Origin: Brevundimonas diminuta 470-4
GTDB lineage: Bacteria; Pseudomonadota; Alphaproteobacteria; Caulobacterales; Caulobacteraceae
Reading direction: 5' to 3'
Assembly (NCBI GenBank): GCA_000318405.1
Contig: KB291729.1
Coordinates: 157,209 to 221,208 of the forward strand
Length of the DNA stretch: 64,000 bases
The translations under genes and the position numbers were made by a program. The notes beneath the pieces are model-generated. The model ran no database searches. It was not told the origin of the DNA and was given only the letters and a program-made list of their open reading frames with translations. Of the stretch, positions 9,268-17,861 are shown in pieces. Within the stretch, counting starts at the first letter, position 1, and every line of letters starts with the position of its first letter.

Positions 9268-10065
9268 TCAGACCGACCTGTCCGGCGGCGGGCCATAGGC
9301 GCCGCCGAAGCCTCCGCCCGTCCCCTGCCCGTCCTGTCCCAGCAGCAGGGCCAGCAGACCCTGGTCCTGCTTCAGACGATCCAGTCGCGCGGCCAGCGCG
9401 CGCTCCTTGTCGCCCAGTTCGGGTCCGGCCTTGACGGCGCCGACGCCTGCGGCAGGCGCGACCTCGCCCGCCGTGCGCTGCAGATTGGCGTGCACCTCGG
9501 CCACCGATACCGCCCGCCCGTTGCGGTAGAAGATGGAGCGATTGGCCGAAGCCGCCTCCGGGAACAGGGCCGCGGCGCTGGCCTGGGGCCGCATCTGCAT
9601 GGCCTCCATCAGCTTGGCCGCGCCCGCCGGACCGAGGAAATGCGCGGCGTAAAGCTCGCCCCCGTTCGGCTCGCGTCCCGTGCGGCCGCGCAGATAGGCG
9701 GCGTTGGAGGCCGTCAGTTCGCCCGCCATGGTCGAGGCCGCCTGTGGATCGAAGCGCAGGTCCAGCACGACATTGCGGGCCGAGCCGCGCACCTGCCAGC
9801 GGCCGTCGCCGCCCTGATAGATCAGGTCCGCATATTGGCCGTAGCCATGCTTGGCGCCGTGCCGCTTCACCGTGCCCAGCCAGGTCTGCTCGATGAACTG
9901 GAACAGGCCCGAGGCCGAAGACGTCGGCGCCCGCGCATTGGGGTTCATCGCGCTTTCGCGACGCGCGGTCTTCATCAGAAAGTCGAAGTCCACGCCGGTC
10001 GAGGTCGAGGCGCGCCGAATGGCCGCCTCCACGCCGCCGGATGATGGAATCGCTTTCACGCTCAT
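9268..10065 (-). CDS. Lytic transglycosylase (SLT) domain protein
   Basis: It is predicted to cleave peptidoglycan between MurNAc and GlcNAc. The 265-residue protein has an SLT core at about residues 20-130: MKTARRESAMNPNA carries the catalytic glutamate in the RRESA context, followed by SASGLFQFIEQTW, the substrate-groove motif. No signal peptide is visible, which is unusual for a periplasmic enzyme and resembles flagellar or specialised muramidases exported by other routes. The C-terminal 60 residues are charged and then glycine-rich. It is a single gene with a divergent tonB-like neighbour. Confidence 0.8.
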   Translation of the reverse strand: MSVKAIPSSGGVEAAIRRASTSTGVDFDFLMKTARRESAMNPNARAPTSSASGLFQFIEQTWLGTVKRHGAKHGYGQYADLIYQGGDGRWQVRGSARNVVLDLRFDPQAASTMAGELTASNAAYLRGRTGREPNGGELYAAHFLGPAGAAKLMEAMQMRPQASAAALFPEAASANRSIFYRNGRAVSVAEVHANLQRTAGEVAPAAGVGAVKAGPELGDKERALAARLDRLKQDQGLLALLLGQDGQGTGGGFGGAYGPPPDRSV

Positions 10066-10215
10066 GTGTGAACGGTCGCTAACCTAGGTAAACCAAACCT
10101 TAACGCAGCAGCGTCGCCGTTAACAATTCGAAGCGCCACAATAAGGCCGCAAGCGAAGCGCGAACTTCGTTCCGTGGGGCGCTGGGGAGGGCCCGCGACA
10201 GGAGGCGCGTAAGTC

Positions 10216-10956
10216 ATGATGATGCGTATCGCCGGCGGCCACGGCGTGGTCAGCCCCCTCGACTTCCAACAACGCCGCAAGCCGCTGTCCCCCTTGATGT
10301 GGGCGATGATCGGGGCCTCGGCCCTGGTCCACGTCGGCGCCGGGCTCTGGCTGTATCAGCAACGGTTTGAACTGGCCGACGCCCCGCCCGCGCCGACGGA
10401 GCCGCCGCCCACGATCGTCGATCTGATCCGCCCGCCCTTGCCGCCCAAGCCGCAGACGCCGCCCCAGGCCTCGCCCGCGCCGACGCCGCCGATCCACCGG
10501 CCGACGCAGGTCACGCCCAGCGATGTCGCGCCTCTGGAGGTCCCGGTCGCCCCCGTCGTCAGCCACGACGCCGGGCCGGCCATCAACATCACGGCGCCGG
10601 CAGCCGAACCTTCGACCGGAACGGCGGTCACGCCCGAACCGCCAAGGGCCGCGCCGGTCATCACCCAGCCTGACTGGGTGCGCAAGCCGACGGCGGAGCA
10701 GTTGATGCGCGCCTATCCGTCCGCAGCCGAGGCGCGTGGCATCGCCGGGGTGGCCGAGTTGTCCTGTCTGGTGCGCGTGGACGGCAGCCTGACCGGCTGT
10801 TCGGTCACGTCGGAGACGCCGGGCAATCAGGGCTTCGGCCGGGCGGCGGTGAGCCTGAGCCGCTACTTCCGTCTTAGCCCGCGCACGGTGGACGGTCAGG
10901 CGGTCGACGGCGCCCGCGTCACCATGGCGATCCGCTTCACCCCGCCGACGGACTAA
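10216..10956 (+). CDS. Energy transducer TonB family protein
   Basis: TonB spans the periplasm and passes proton-motive energy from ExbBD to outer-membrane receptors. AGGAGG lies 10 bases before ATG 10216. The 246-residue protein has one N-terminal membrane anchor (MWAMIGASALVHVGAGLWLY), a long proline-rich periplasmic rod (about residues 55-155), and a C-terminal TonB fold (YPSAAEARGIAGVAELSCLVRVDG). Two cysteines in the C-terminal domain (SCLV, GCSV) could form a disulfide. No exbB/exbD is next to it. Its stop overlaps the convergent ThiO-like gene. Confidence 0.88.
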   Translation: MMMRIAGGHGVVSPLDFQQRRKPLSPLMWAMIGASALVHVGAGLWLYQQRFELADAPPAPTEPPPTIVDLIRPPLPPKPQTPPQASPAPTPPIHRPTQVTPSDVAPLEVPVAPVVSHDAGPAINITAPAAEPSTGTAVTPEPPRAAPVITQPDWVRKPTAEQLMRAYPSAAEARGIAGVAELSCLVRVDGSLTGCSVTSETPGNQGFGRAAVSLSRYFRLSPRTVDGQAVDGARVTMAIRFTPPTD

Positions 10957-11975
10957 AGGAACCGCAAGGGATGGAGGGTCGGCTCGGCGACGGGCCGGCC
11001 CTCTGTCGCATCGGCGACGACGGCGCCGACCAGCGGCCCCAGCAGCCAGCCGTTGCGGCGCGGCCCCAGCGCGACATGCAGGCCCGGCGCGACCTGCCCC
11101 GCCATCGGCAGGCCGTCCGGCGTCGTTCCCCGCACCCCTGCGCGCCAGTCGATCGTCAGAGGACGCGCCGTCTGGCCCAGCACCAACCATGCGGCGGCCA
11201 GCATGGCCTCGCAACGGGCGGCGTCGGGCGTCACCGAGCGCTCGCCCGGCTCCATCGTCGCCCCGATCACGCTGCCCTCGCCCATCGGCGCGACATAGGC
11301 GCCCGGCCCGCGCACCACGTGGTCGACCAGGTTCTCCTTCACCAGACCGATCTGTCCGCGAATGGGGGTGATGCAGGCGACCGCCGCGCGCGCTTCGGGC
11401 GGCAGGCCGTCCAGAGCCGGGTCGGCGCCGGTGGCCAGAATCACATGCTCCGCGTGCACGGCGCCCGCCGTCGTCTCCGCTCGCCAGCCCGGCCCGTCCT
11501 GAGCCATGCGCAGCGCCCGCGCCTCGATCACCGTCAGCCCCTGCGCCAGCGCCGCCAGCGCCTGAGGCGGATCGACCTTGGCGTCCTCTCGCGTCGTCAG
11601 GCGAGCTGAGGCGGCGTCATAGTCATGCTGAAAACCCAGCGCCGACATCCGCGCCGCCAGTTCGGCGACGTTGCCGCCGCGCCATTCGGCCCTGTCGCCA
11701 TAAAGGCGCACGCCCGTCGCCTGAGCAAAGGCGGGCCACAGGGCGCGCGCTCGCCGCAGCACCCCGGCCGCCTCGGACGACAGATCGTCGATGGCGCATT
11801 CCATGGCCGGCGCGATCATGCCCGCCGCCACGGCCGAGGCGTTGACGCCGCCCGGATCGATCACCGCCACGCGGCGTCCGCGTCGTTTCAGCTCCGCCGC
11901 CGCGCACAGGCCCAGGGCGCCCGCGCCGATGACCACGGCGTCGAAGGAAGGTTCGGGAGAATTGAAAAGGGGCAC
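10953..11975 (-). CDS. FAD-dependent oxidoreductase, ThiO/glycine-oxidase-like
   Basis: The 340-residue protein begins with a Rossmann FAD site (VVIGAGALGLCAAAELKRRG) after a GTG start at 11975. It has the DAO-family C-terminal substrate region (CITPIRGQIGLV, DWRAGVRGTTPDGLPMAG, GPRRNGWLLGP). ThiO members oxidise glycine to dehydroglycine for thiazole synthesis. The isolated position away from other thi genes leaves a broader amine-oxidase role possible. The stop codon shares the four bases CTAA with the tonB stop, so the two convergent genes end on each other. Confidence 0.8.
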   Translation of the reverse strand: MPLFNSPEPSFDAVVIGAGALGLCAAAELKRRGRRVAVIDPGGVNASAVAAGMIAPAMECAIDDLSSEAAGVLRRARALWPAFAQATGVRLYGDRAEWRGGNVAELAARMSALGFQHDYDAASARLTTREDAKVDPPQALAALAQGLTVIEARALRMAQDGPGWRAETTAGAVHAEHVILATGADPALDGLPPEARAAVACITPIRGQIGLVKENLVDHVVRGPGAYVAPMGEGSVIGATMEPGERSVTPDAARCEAMLAAAWLVLGQTARPLTIDWRAGVRGTTPDGLPMAGQVAPGLHVALGPRRNGWLLGPLVGAVVADATEGRPVAEPTLHPLRFL

Positions 11976-12027
11976 GGGATGTCCTTCGACCTCCCGCGCC
12001 CCGATTTCAACCGTTGAGTACGGTCTT

Positions 12028-13872
12028 TTATTCAGCCGCCAGCTTGGCCGCGCGCGCCTCTTCCAAACGCTTGGTCAGGGCGGCGTGCTGGCCCCACAGG
12101 GCCTTGGGCAGACGATCGCCGAACTTCTCATAGAAGGCGGGGATCAGGGCGGCTTCCTCGGTCCAGACGTCGGCGTCGACGTCCAGCAGGATCTGCAGAT
12201 CGGCGTCGGTCAGCGTCAGGCCCGACAGGTCCAGCGCATCCTTGGACGGCACGCGGCCGACCGGGGTGTCCACAGCCTCGGCCTGGCCTTCCAGACGCTG
12301 GACGATCCATTTCAGCACGCGGGCGTTGTCGCCGAAGCCCGGCCACACGAACTTGCCCTCGTCGTTCTTGCGGAACCAGTTGACGAAGAACAGGCGCGGC
12401 AGCTTCGACGCATCCGACTTCTCGCCCATCTTCAGCCAGTGGCCGAAATAGTCGCCCATGTTGTAGCCGCAGAATGGCAGCATGGCGAAGGGATCGCGGC
12501 GCAGCTCGCCGACCTTGTTCTCGGCCGCCGCCGTGCCTTCCGACGCCACGGTCGAGCCCATGAAGACCCCGTGCTCCCAGTCATAGGCTTCCGTCACCAG
12601 CGGCACGGCCGAGGCGCGGCGACCGCCGAACAGGATGGCGTCGATCGGCACGCCCGCCGGGTCCTCCCACTCAGGCGCGATCGAGGGGCACTGACCGGCC
12701 CAGACGGCGAAGCGCGAGTTCGGGTGCGCGGCAGGCTCGCCCGAAGCCGGATCGTGCGGCTGACCCTTCCAGTTGGTCAGACCTTCCGGCGCTTCCTTCG
12801 ACAGGCCTTCCCACCAGACATCGCCGTCAGCGGTCAGGGCGACGTTGGTGAAGATGGTGTCGCGCGTCAGGGTCTCGAGCGCGTTCTTGTTGGTGTTGCG
12901 GCTGGTGCCGGGAGCCACGCCGAAGAAGCCCGCTTCCGGGTTCACGGCATACAGGCGGCCGTCCTCGCCGAAGCGCATCCAGGCGATGTCGTCGCCGACC
13001 GTCTCGGCCTTCCAGCCGTCCAGCGCCGGTTGCAGCATGGCCAAGTTGGTCTTGCCGCAGGCCGACGGGAAGGCGGCCGCGACGTATTTGGACACGCCTT
13101 CGGGGCTGGTCAGCTTGAGGATCAGCATGTGCTCGGCCAGCCACCCCTCGTCGCGGGCCATGATCGAGGCGATGCGCAGGGCGTAGCACTTCTTGCCCAG
13201 CAGGGCGTTACCGCCGTAGCCCGAGCCGTAGGACCAGATTTCGCGGGTTTCGGGGAAGTGGACGATCCACTTGTCGTCATTGCACGGCCAGGCCACGTCG
13301 GCCTGACCTTCGGCCAGCGGGGCGCCCAGGGTGTGCACGGCCGGGACGAAGACGCCGTCGGCGCCCAGCATGTCCAGCGCGCCCTTGCCCATGCGGGTCA
13401 TGACGCCCATCGAGACGGCGACATAGCCGCTGTCGGTGATTTCGACGCCCAGGGCGGAGATCTTGGAGCCCAGCGGACCCATGCAGAACGGCACCACATA
13501 CATGGTGCGGCCCTTCATGCAGCCGTCGAACAGGCCATCCAGGCGGGCGCGCATCTCGACCGGATCGGACCAGTTGTTGGTCGGGCCGGCGTCGGCTTCG
13601 TCCTGCGAGCAGATGAAGGTGCGGCTTTCGACGCGGGCTACGTCCTTGGGGTCCGAGGCGGCGTAGTAGCAGCCGGGGCGCTTGGCCTGATCCAGTTCCT
13701 TCAGCGTGCCCTTGGCGATCAGGTCGGCCACGATGGCCGACTTCTCGGCGTCCGAGCCGTCGCACCAGTGAACACGGTCCGGCTTGGTCAGGGCGGCGAT
13801 CTGCTCCACCCAGGCGACAAGGCCCTTGTGTTCGGTGGGCGCCGGATGGAGTCCGGGAATCGATTGCGTCAC
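12028..13872 (-). CDS. pckG: Phosphoenolpyruvate carboxykinase (GTP)
   Basis: It converts oxaloacetate plus GTP to phosphoenolpyruvate, CO2 and GDP in gluconeogenesis. GTG at 13872 follows AGGAG by eight bases and gives 614 residues, the usual length; a longer in-frame start at 13935 has no such support. The kinase-1a P-loop FPSACGKTN lies at about residues 268-276 and contains the GTP-type active-site cysteine. Other seen motifs are VPFCMGPLG and [13 protein letters not shown]. The presence of the GTP rather than ATP enzyme is clear from these. It appears to be a single gene. Confidence 0.96.
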   Translation of the reverse strand: MTQSIPGLHPAPTEHKGLVAWVEQIAALTKPDRVHWCDGSDAEKSAIVADLIAKGTLKELDQAKRPGCYYAASDPKDVARVESRTFICSQDEADAGPTNNWSDPVEMRARLDGLFDGCMKGRTMYVVPFCMGPLGSKISALGVEITDSGYVAVSMGVMTRMGKGALDMLGADGVFVPAVHTLGAPLAEGQADVAWPCNDDKWIVHFPETREIWSYGSGYGGNALLGKKCYALRIASIMARDEGWLAEHMLILKLTSPEGVSKYVAAAFPSACGKTNLAMLQPALDGWKAETVGDDIAWMRFGEDGRLYAVNPEAGFFGVAPGTSRNTNKNALETLTRDTIFTNVALTADGDVWWEGLSKEAPEGLTNWKGQPHDPASGEPAAHPNSRFAVWAGQCPSIAPEWEDPAGVPIDAILFGGRRASAVPLVTEAYDWEHGVFMGSTVASEGTAAAENKVGELRRDPFAMLPFCGYNMGDYFGHWLKMGEKSDASKLPRLFFVNWFRKNDEGKFVWPGFGDNARVLKWIVQRLEGQAEAVDTPVGRVPSKDALDLSGLTLTDADLQILLDVDADVWTEEAALIPAFYEKFGDRLPKALWGQHAALTKRLEEARAAKLAAE

Positions 13873-14081
13873 GTCTTGCTCTCCTGAAGCTGCGCGCGCC
13901 GATCTGTCGTCGCCGTCACGCATTAAGCTGATCACGCTGTGTTACGCGGGCAATGAACCCCCGGGCACGTAAGGTCAACCGCTGCACGTTTCATTCCCCC
14001 GTTATCCGGGCCAGACCGCCTGCGCGCACAATTAAATCGTCAGAGCGCGCCCCAAGGGCTATCTCCTTCGGCGTGAAGACG

Positions 14082-14717
14082 ATGGATTCTGCAGTATCGA
14101 CATCGGCCGGCGCCCCCGACGCGCTGATTTCGCCGGCAGCCGAACGCAACAGCGCGGCCATACTCGACGTCCTGCGCGCCCACCTGCCCGCGCGCGGCCG
14201 GGTGCTGGAAATCGCCGCCGGATCGGGTCAGCACGCCGCCGCCTTCGCCGCCGCCCTGCCCGGCCTGGACTGGACGCCCAGCGACCCCAGCCCGCAGGCC
14301 CGCGCCAGCATCGAGGCGTGGCGGACGCATACAGGCGTCGCAAACCTGCGCCCTGCACAGACCGTCGACATGCTGGACGACGCCAGCTGGCCGTCGGAGC
14401 CGCTGAACGCCATCGTCTGCATCAACATGATCCACATCAGCCCGTGGACGGCGGCCGAAGGCCTGATGAAGTTGGCCGGGCGGTCGCTGATGCGCCCCGG
14501 CGGCCTGCTGTACCTCTACGGCCCCTATCGCGAAGCAGGGGTTCCGCTGGCCCCGTCCAACGCCGCCTTCGACGACAGCCTGAAGGCGCGGGACCCGGCG
14601 TGGGGCCTGCGCGACCGGGGCGAGGTCGAAACGCTCGCCCGGTCGCATGGCCTGGCCCTGACGCTGCGGCGAGCCATGCCCGCCAACAACCTGAGCCTGA
14701 TCTTCCGCCGCGTTTAG
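14082..14717 (+). CDS. DUF938 family SAM-dependent methyltransferase
   Basis: ATG at 14082 begins a 211-residue protein; an upstream in-frame extension to 13953 is rich in arginine and lacks family resemblance. The early motif SPAAERNSAAILDVLR is typical of DUF938. It is followed by a SAM-binding glycine loop VLEIAAGSGQHAAAFA and the post-I region WTPSDPSPQA. INMIHISPW and LYLYGPYR are further family motifs. Substrate is unknown. It converges on the DJ-1-like gene, overlapping by four bases at the stops. Confidence 0.85.
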   Translation: MDSAVSTSAGAPDALISPAAERNSAAILDVLRAHLPARGRVLEIAAGSGQHAAAFAAALPGLDWTPSDPSPQARASIEAWRTHTGVANLRPAQTVDMLDDASWPSEPLNAIVCINMIHISPWTAAEGLMKLAGRSLMRPGGLLYLYGPYREAGVPLAPSNAAFDDSLKARDPAWGLRDRGEVETLARSHGLALTLRRAMPANNLSLIFRRV

Positions 14718-15205
14718 ATGGCGGCGACGACGGCCGTCAGTTCGGCGCGGTCGTTCAGCAGGGCGACCTTGCCGTCGCGGAAGGCGGCGCCCGGCGCATC
14801 GGCCGCTTCGCCGAAGATTTCGGCCGTCAGAGCCACGCCGTCGGCGAAGGCCAGAACCGGCAGTCCCTGCGCCTTGGCCAGATTCACCAGCGCCTTGACC
14901 TGGACCAGTCCAGCCTCGTCCGCCACGCCGCCGGGAACCACCACGCCCTGAACCCGGCCGCCGCTGATGTCATCGGCCGTCGCCGTGGCCAGAACCGTCA
15001 AGCCGCCCGAAACCAGACTGCCCTCGCCGGTCGAGATCGGAGCCAGGGACACGCCTTCAAAGCGCAAGGCGGTCTCCATGTCGCCCAGTTCGCCGAAATC
15101 CATGCCCTTGCGCATGATCAGGCCGAAGCGCAGGCGGGCCGGCGCGGGGCGGTTGCCGTATTGGCGGGAACGAGGGGCGGTCGCGGTCTTGCGTTGAGCG
15201 TACAA
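14714..15205 (-). CDS. DJ-1/PfpI-like protein lacking the nucleophile cysteine
   Basis: It starts with TTG at 15205, five bases after AAGGAG, which makes this rare start convincing. The 163-residue protein has a charged N-terminus, then a core resembling the DJ-1/PfpI class I glutamine-amidotransferase fold: VQGVVVPGGVADEA, KALVNLAKAQGLPVLAFADGVAL. In active members the strand-nucleophile elbow carries a cysteine where this protein has ADGVA. A classical DJ-1 hydrolase or chaperone chemistry is therefore doubtful, and a structural or binding role is possible. Family assignment is moderate. Confidence 0.6.
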   Translation of the reverse strand: MYAQRKTATAPRSRQYGNRPAPARLRFGLIMRKGMDFGELGDMETALRFEGVSLAPISTGEGSLVSGGLTVLATATADDISGGRVQGVVVPGGVADEAGLVQVKALVNLAKAQGLPVLAFADGVALTAEIFGEAADAPGAAFRDGKVALLNDRAELTAVVAAI

Positions 15206-15514
15206 AACGTCTCCTTCGAAGGTTATCGATCAATATTCGCGGACAGTTCCTAAAAACCGTCGCGCCCTGCGTGTCGAAATTCGGTCAGACACAGCAAACG
15301 TCGCGATCCGAATCAATCGGAGGCGAAGGCGTCAAAATCATCAGGGTGACTGCTGATATAGGCTTATGATGCTCAAGGTCAACTTGGCGACGAAAACGTG
15401 ACCTGAACCGGCATTACAGAAAATCTGAACCTCGACACGTAGCGACCGGCCTTGCCTGAAGGCGTAGGCCCGCCCTACACAGCCGATCGCATCACAGATG
15501 AGTCAGCCCCGGCC
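15206..15514. other. 309-base intergenic gap, no gene seen
   Basis: This divergent region between the DJ-1-like and pseudouridine synthase genes is less GC-rich than its surroundings in places (for example GGTTATCGATCAATATTC and GATATAGGCTTATGATG). It must hold both promoters. I see no convincing ORF, hairpin terminator or known riboswitch. A small RNA cannot be excluded. Confidence 0.4.
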
Positions 15515-16273
15515 ATGGCCTTCACCCGCACCTATGACGGCGCAGAACCCGTCCGCATCAACAAATGGCTGGGCCAAACCGGCGTCTGCTCGCGCCGCGA
15601 GGCCGAGGGGCTGATCGTCGAGGGTCTGGTCAGCATCGACGGCGAGGTGGTGCGCGACGCGGGCCGCAAGATCGAACCGGGCCAGACCCTGACCCTCAAC
15701 GACAAGGGCGAGGCGGCGCTGGCGGCGGGTGTCGCCGTCCTGCTGCACAAGCCGGTCGGCTATGTCTCGGGCCAGCCCGAGCCGGGCAAGATTCCCGCCG
15801 TGCGCCTGCTGACTGCGGCCAACAGGGTCGGCGACGGCGAGACGCCCGCCCGCGACGCCTCCCTGCCCCCGGTCGGGCGGCTGGACGAAGATTCGCGCGG
15901 CCTGCTGCTGCTGTCGTCGGACGGGGTCGTGGCCAAGGCGGTGATCGGCCCGCAGTCGGACCTCGACAAGGAATATCTGGTCCGCGTCGCCGGAGCCGTG
16001 ACCGAGGCCAAATTGACGAAACTGCGTCACGGTCTGGAACTGGACGGCCGCCAGCTAAAGCCCGCCCGCGTCACCCAGATGGAGCCCCAGCGCCTGCGCT
16101 TCATCCTGCGCGAGGGCCGCAACCGCCAGATCCGCCGCATGTGCGAACTCGTGGGGCTGGATGTCGTCGACCTCTATCGCATCCGCATCGGTCCGGTGAA
16201 GCTGGGCGACCTGCCCGAAGGCCGCTGGCGGATGCTGACGGCCGACGAGCGCGCGGCGCTGATCAAGGGCTGA
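15515..16273 (+). CDS. 23S rRNA pseudouridine synthase, RsuA/RluF family
   Basis: It isomerises a specific uridine in ribosomal RNA. The 252-residue protein starts with an S4 RNA-binding domain (INKWLGQTGVCSRREAEGLI, residues about 14-60). The RsuA-type catalytic motif VGRLDEDSRGLLLLSSDG, with the active aspartate, follows. The C-terminal motif ILREGRNRQIRRMCELVGL is typical of the RsuA/RluB/RluE/RluF branch, and the short linker favours RluF. ATG 15515 is chosen because upstream in-frame codons (TTG 15452) add a sequence without family resemblance. Target uridine is not readable. Confidence 0.9.
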   Translation: MAFTRTYDGAEPVRINKWLGQTGVCSRREAEGLIVEGLVSIDGEVVRDAGRKIEPGQTLTLNDKGEAALAAGVAVLLHKPVGYVSGQPEPGKIPAVRLLTAANRVGDGETPARDASLPPVGRLDEDSRGLLLLSSDGVVAKAVIGPQSDLDKEYLVRVAGAVTEAKLTKLRHGLELDGRQLKPARVTQMEPQRLRFILREGRNRQIRRMCELVGLDVVDLYRIRIGPVKLGDLPEGRWRMLTADERAALIKG

Positions 16274-16565
16274 CCGGCGCCGTCATGGTCGCCAGGCGGT
16301 TCAGTTCGGCGACGTGAGAAGAGAAGGCCGCCTTGCCCGCCCCGGTGAGGCTGAGCCAGGTGCGCTGCCGCCCGCCCTGCGCCGCCTTGCGTACGGCGAG
16401 ATAGCCAGCTTCCTCCAGCGTCTTCACGTGTTTCGACAGGACGGAGTCAGAGACCTGAATGGCGTCGCGCACCACCGCGAACTCGGCTTCGGCGGCTGAC
16501 AGAATTGCGCATATCTGCAGCCTTCCCGGCGCGTGGATCACGGGATCGAAAACGGGCGGCTTCAC
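16263..16565 (-). CDS. Winged-helix transcriptional regulator
   Basis: This is a 100-residue DNA-binding protein consisting almost only of a winged helix: LQICAILSAAEAEFAVVRDAIQVSDSVLSKHVKTLEEAGYL is the helix-turn-helix region, and AAQGGRQRTWLSLTGAGKAAF is the wing. It matches the small MarR/ArsR-like single-domain family often paired with membrane proteins. Its start overlaps the stop of the membrane gene at 16562 by four bases, so the two form one operon, and its last bases overlap the convergent pseudouridine synthase gene. The palindromes at 17024-17093 are its most likely targets. Confidence 0.88.
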   Translation of the reverse strand: MKPPVFDPVIHAPGRLQICAILSAAEAEFAVVRDAIQVSDSVLSKHVKTLEEAGYLAVRKAAQGGRQRTWLSLTGAGKAAFSSHVAELNRLATMTAPVSP

Positions 16566-17011
16566 GACAGGCTCCGCGCGTCGATGCGGTACAGGCGCAT
16601 CCAGACCCTCATGCCGACGACGCCCAGAAGCGCAGCCGCCAAACCGTTAGCGAAGGGAATCCACATCACGCCCTGCACCCGCCCGAACCAGATGCTGACG
16701 CCCATCAACCCAATCAGGATCGCCGCCAGGCCAAAGGCGGCCCAGCGGGCGCGACGCGGAGAATACCCGTTCACCCAGACCCCTGTGCGATCCTGCCAGA
16801 CCCGCATGATCGTCACCAAAATGGCGATCGCCACCACCACGCAGGCCATCCCGATCGCAGTCGGAAAGCCCTGCCCCGCCACCAGCAGCCCGCACGCCAC
16901 GGCGTAGCCGGCGTCATACCACCAGGGCCAATAGTTCATCTTTTCGAGCGCCTGTTCGCGCGTCTGGCGTATCTGCTCCAGAGCGGCCTTCGCATCGTCC
17001 GTATCTGACAT
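16562..17011 (-). CDS. Four-TM membrane protein co-transcribed with a winged-helix regulator
   Basis: ATG 17011 lies seven bases after GAGGGA and gives 149 residues. A short charged N-terminal helix (about residues 1-28, TDDAKAALEQIRQTREQALEKM) precedes four hydrophobic segments: around GYAVACGLLVAG, GMACVVVAIAILVTI, FGLAAILIGLMGVSIW and NGLAAALLGVVGMRVW. No named family is recognised. Its regulator follows in the same operon. Two TTTCC-N5-GGAAA palindromes sit just upstream, so expression is probably repressed by that regulator. Confidence 0.75.
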   Translation of the reverse strand: MSDTDDAKAALEQIRQTREQALEKMNYWPWWYDAGYAVACGLLVAGQGFPTAIGMACVVVAIAILVTIMRVWQDRTGVWVNGYSPRRARWAAFGLAAILIGLMGVSIWFGRVQGVMWIPFANGLAAALLGVVGMRVWMRLYRIDARSLS

Positions 17012-17023
17012 GGGACATCCCTC

Positions 17024-17042
17024 ACTTTCCAAAACGGAAAAT
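17024..17042. promoter_or_regulatory. Palindromic operator 1 (TTTCC-N5-GGAAA)
   Basis: ACTTTCCAAAACGGAAAAT contains TTTCC and GGAAA arms around AAAAC. It lies 13 bases upstream of the membrane-protein start, touching its ribosome-binding site. A second copy is 49 bases away centre to centre. Repressor binding here would block translation initiation or early transcription. The link to the winged-helix protein is inference. Confidence 0.65.
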
Positions 17043-17070
17043 GACGATGGCTTTCCACTTCGTCAAGTTA

Positions 17071-17093
17071 TAACTTTCCAGAATGGAAAGTTA
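17071..17093. promoter_or_regulatory. Palindromic operator 2 (perfect 23-base dyad)
   Basis: TAACTTTCC and GGAAAGTTA are perfect 9-base arms around AGAAT. The core matches operator 1. The left end of the site is intergenic and its right end is the stop codon of atp12. It is placed 60-82 bases upstream of the membrane-protein start, a plausible promoter position. Confidence 0.7.
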
Positions 17094-17852
17094 TCTGAGG
17101 GCCTCGAACCACCGCTGCAGCAATGCGGCTTCGGCGCGGTGGGCGGCGGTGCGGGCGGCCGCCTCCTCGTCCACGCCCCAACGCTCCTCGGTGAAGGCTT
17201 CGTCCAGACGCGACAGGTCCAGCGCCGCCTCGCCCGCCAGCGCCCCGCGCTGCACGGCCAGCCCCAGCACCGCCGAGCCGAACAGCGGAACCGCCGTCGC
17301 CAGCCCGGTCAGGGCGAAGTCGTTCATCTGAAGTGACAGCGCCTCGACGCGCGCCAGAGCCTCCGGCGCCTGCGGCCGATGGATGATCCCCTCGACAGGA
17401 TGCAGTTCGATACCCAGCTCGCGCGCGGCCCAGTCGCGCCACGGGCCCCACTGCGTCTGCTGACGCTCCATCAGGCCCGACGGCGTCTCGGCCAGATAGC
17501 AGAGCACGTCCGACCCGGCGTAACGGGCGATCTCCTCGGCCACCGGCCCGCGCGTCTGGCTGACCCGGTCAATGGCGGTCGAGGCCAGACGGGTGGCGGG
17601 CATGGTGGCGGGCGCCAGATGCTCGCCTTGATCGTTCCACTCCTCGGCCACCAGCCGGGCGGCGGCCTCGGTCGGCAGGACGATGGAGTTCCCGGCAGGC
17701 GTCTTGGGCGCACGGCCGTCCAGCAGGACGATCCAGCCGCCGTCGCGGGCCTCGACCCCGGCGCTCTTCCAAAAGCGCTTGATGCGCTCCTCGGATTCAC
17801 GAAAGCCCTTCTGGGCGGCGACGTTGGGGTCCAGCGGGGGAATATGGGTCAT
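17091..17852 (-). CDS. F1-ATPase assembly chaperone ATP12 family
   Basis: ATP12 binds free F1 alpha subunits and assists F1 assembly; the family is shared by mitochondria and alphaproteobacteria. The 253-residue protein shows IKRFWKSAGVE near the N-terminus, then WIVLLDGRAPKTPAGN, followed by LVAEEWNDQGEHLAPATMPATRLA and a conserved CYLAETP segment. These are the family hallmarks. It is the last gene of the run crcB-rluC-HAD-atp12, separated from the HAD gene by nine bases. Its stop codon lies inside operator 2. Confidence 0.92.
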   Translation of the reverse strand: MTHIPPLDPNVAAQKGFRESEERIKRFWKSAGVEARDGGWIVLLDGRAPKTPAGNSIVLPTEAAARLVAEEWNDQGEHLAPATMPATRLASTAIDRVSQTRGPVAEEIARYAGSDVLCYLAETPSGLMERQQTQWGPWRDWAARELGIELHPVEGIIHRPQAPEALARVEALSLQMNDFALTGLATAVPLFGSAVLGLAVQRGALAGEAALDLSRLDEAFTEERWGVDEEAAARTAAHRAEAALLQRWFEALR

Positions 17853-17861
17853 GACGGACTT

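Noticed and set aside
11791..13887. 698-codon frame opposite pckG
   Set aside because: Antisense shadow; pckG has full motifs and a good ribosome-binding site.
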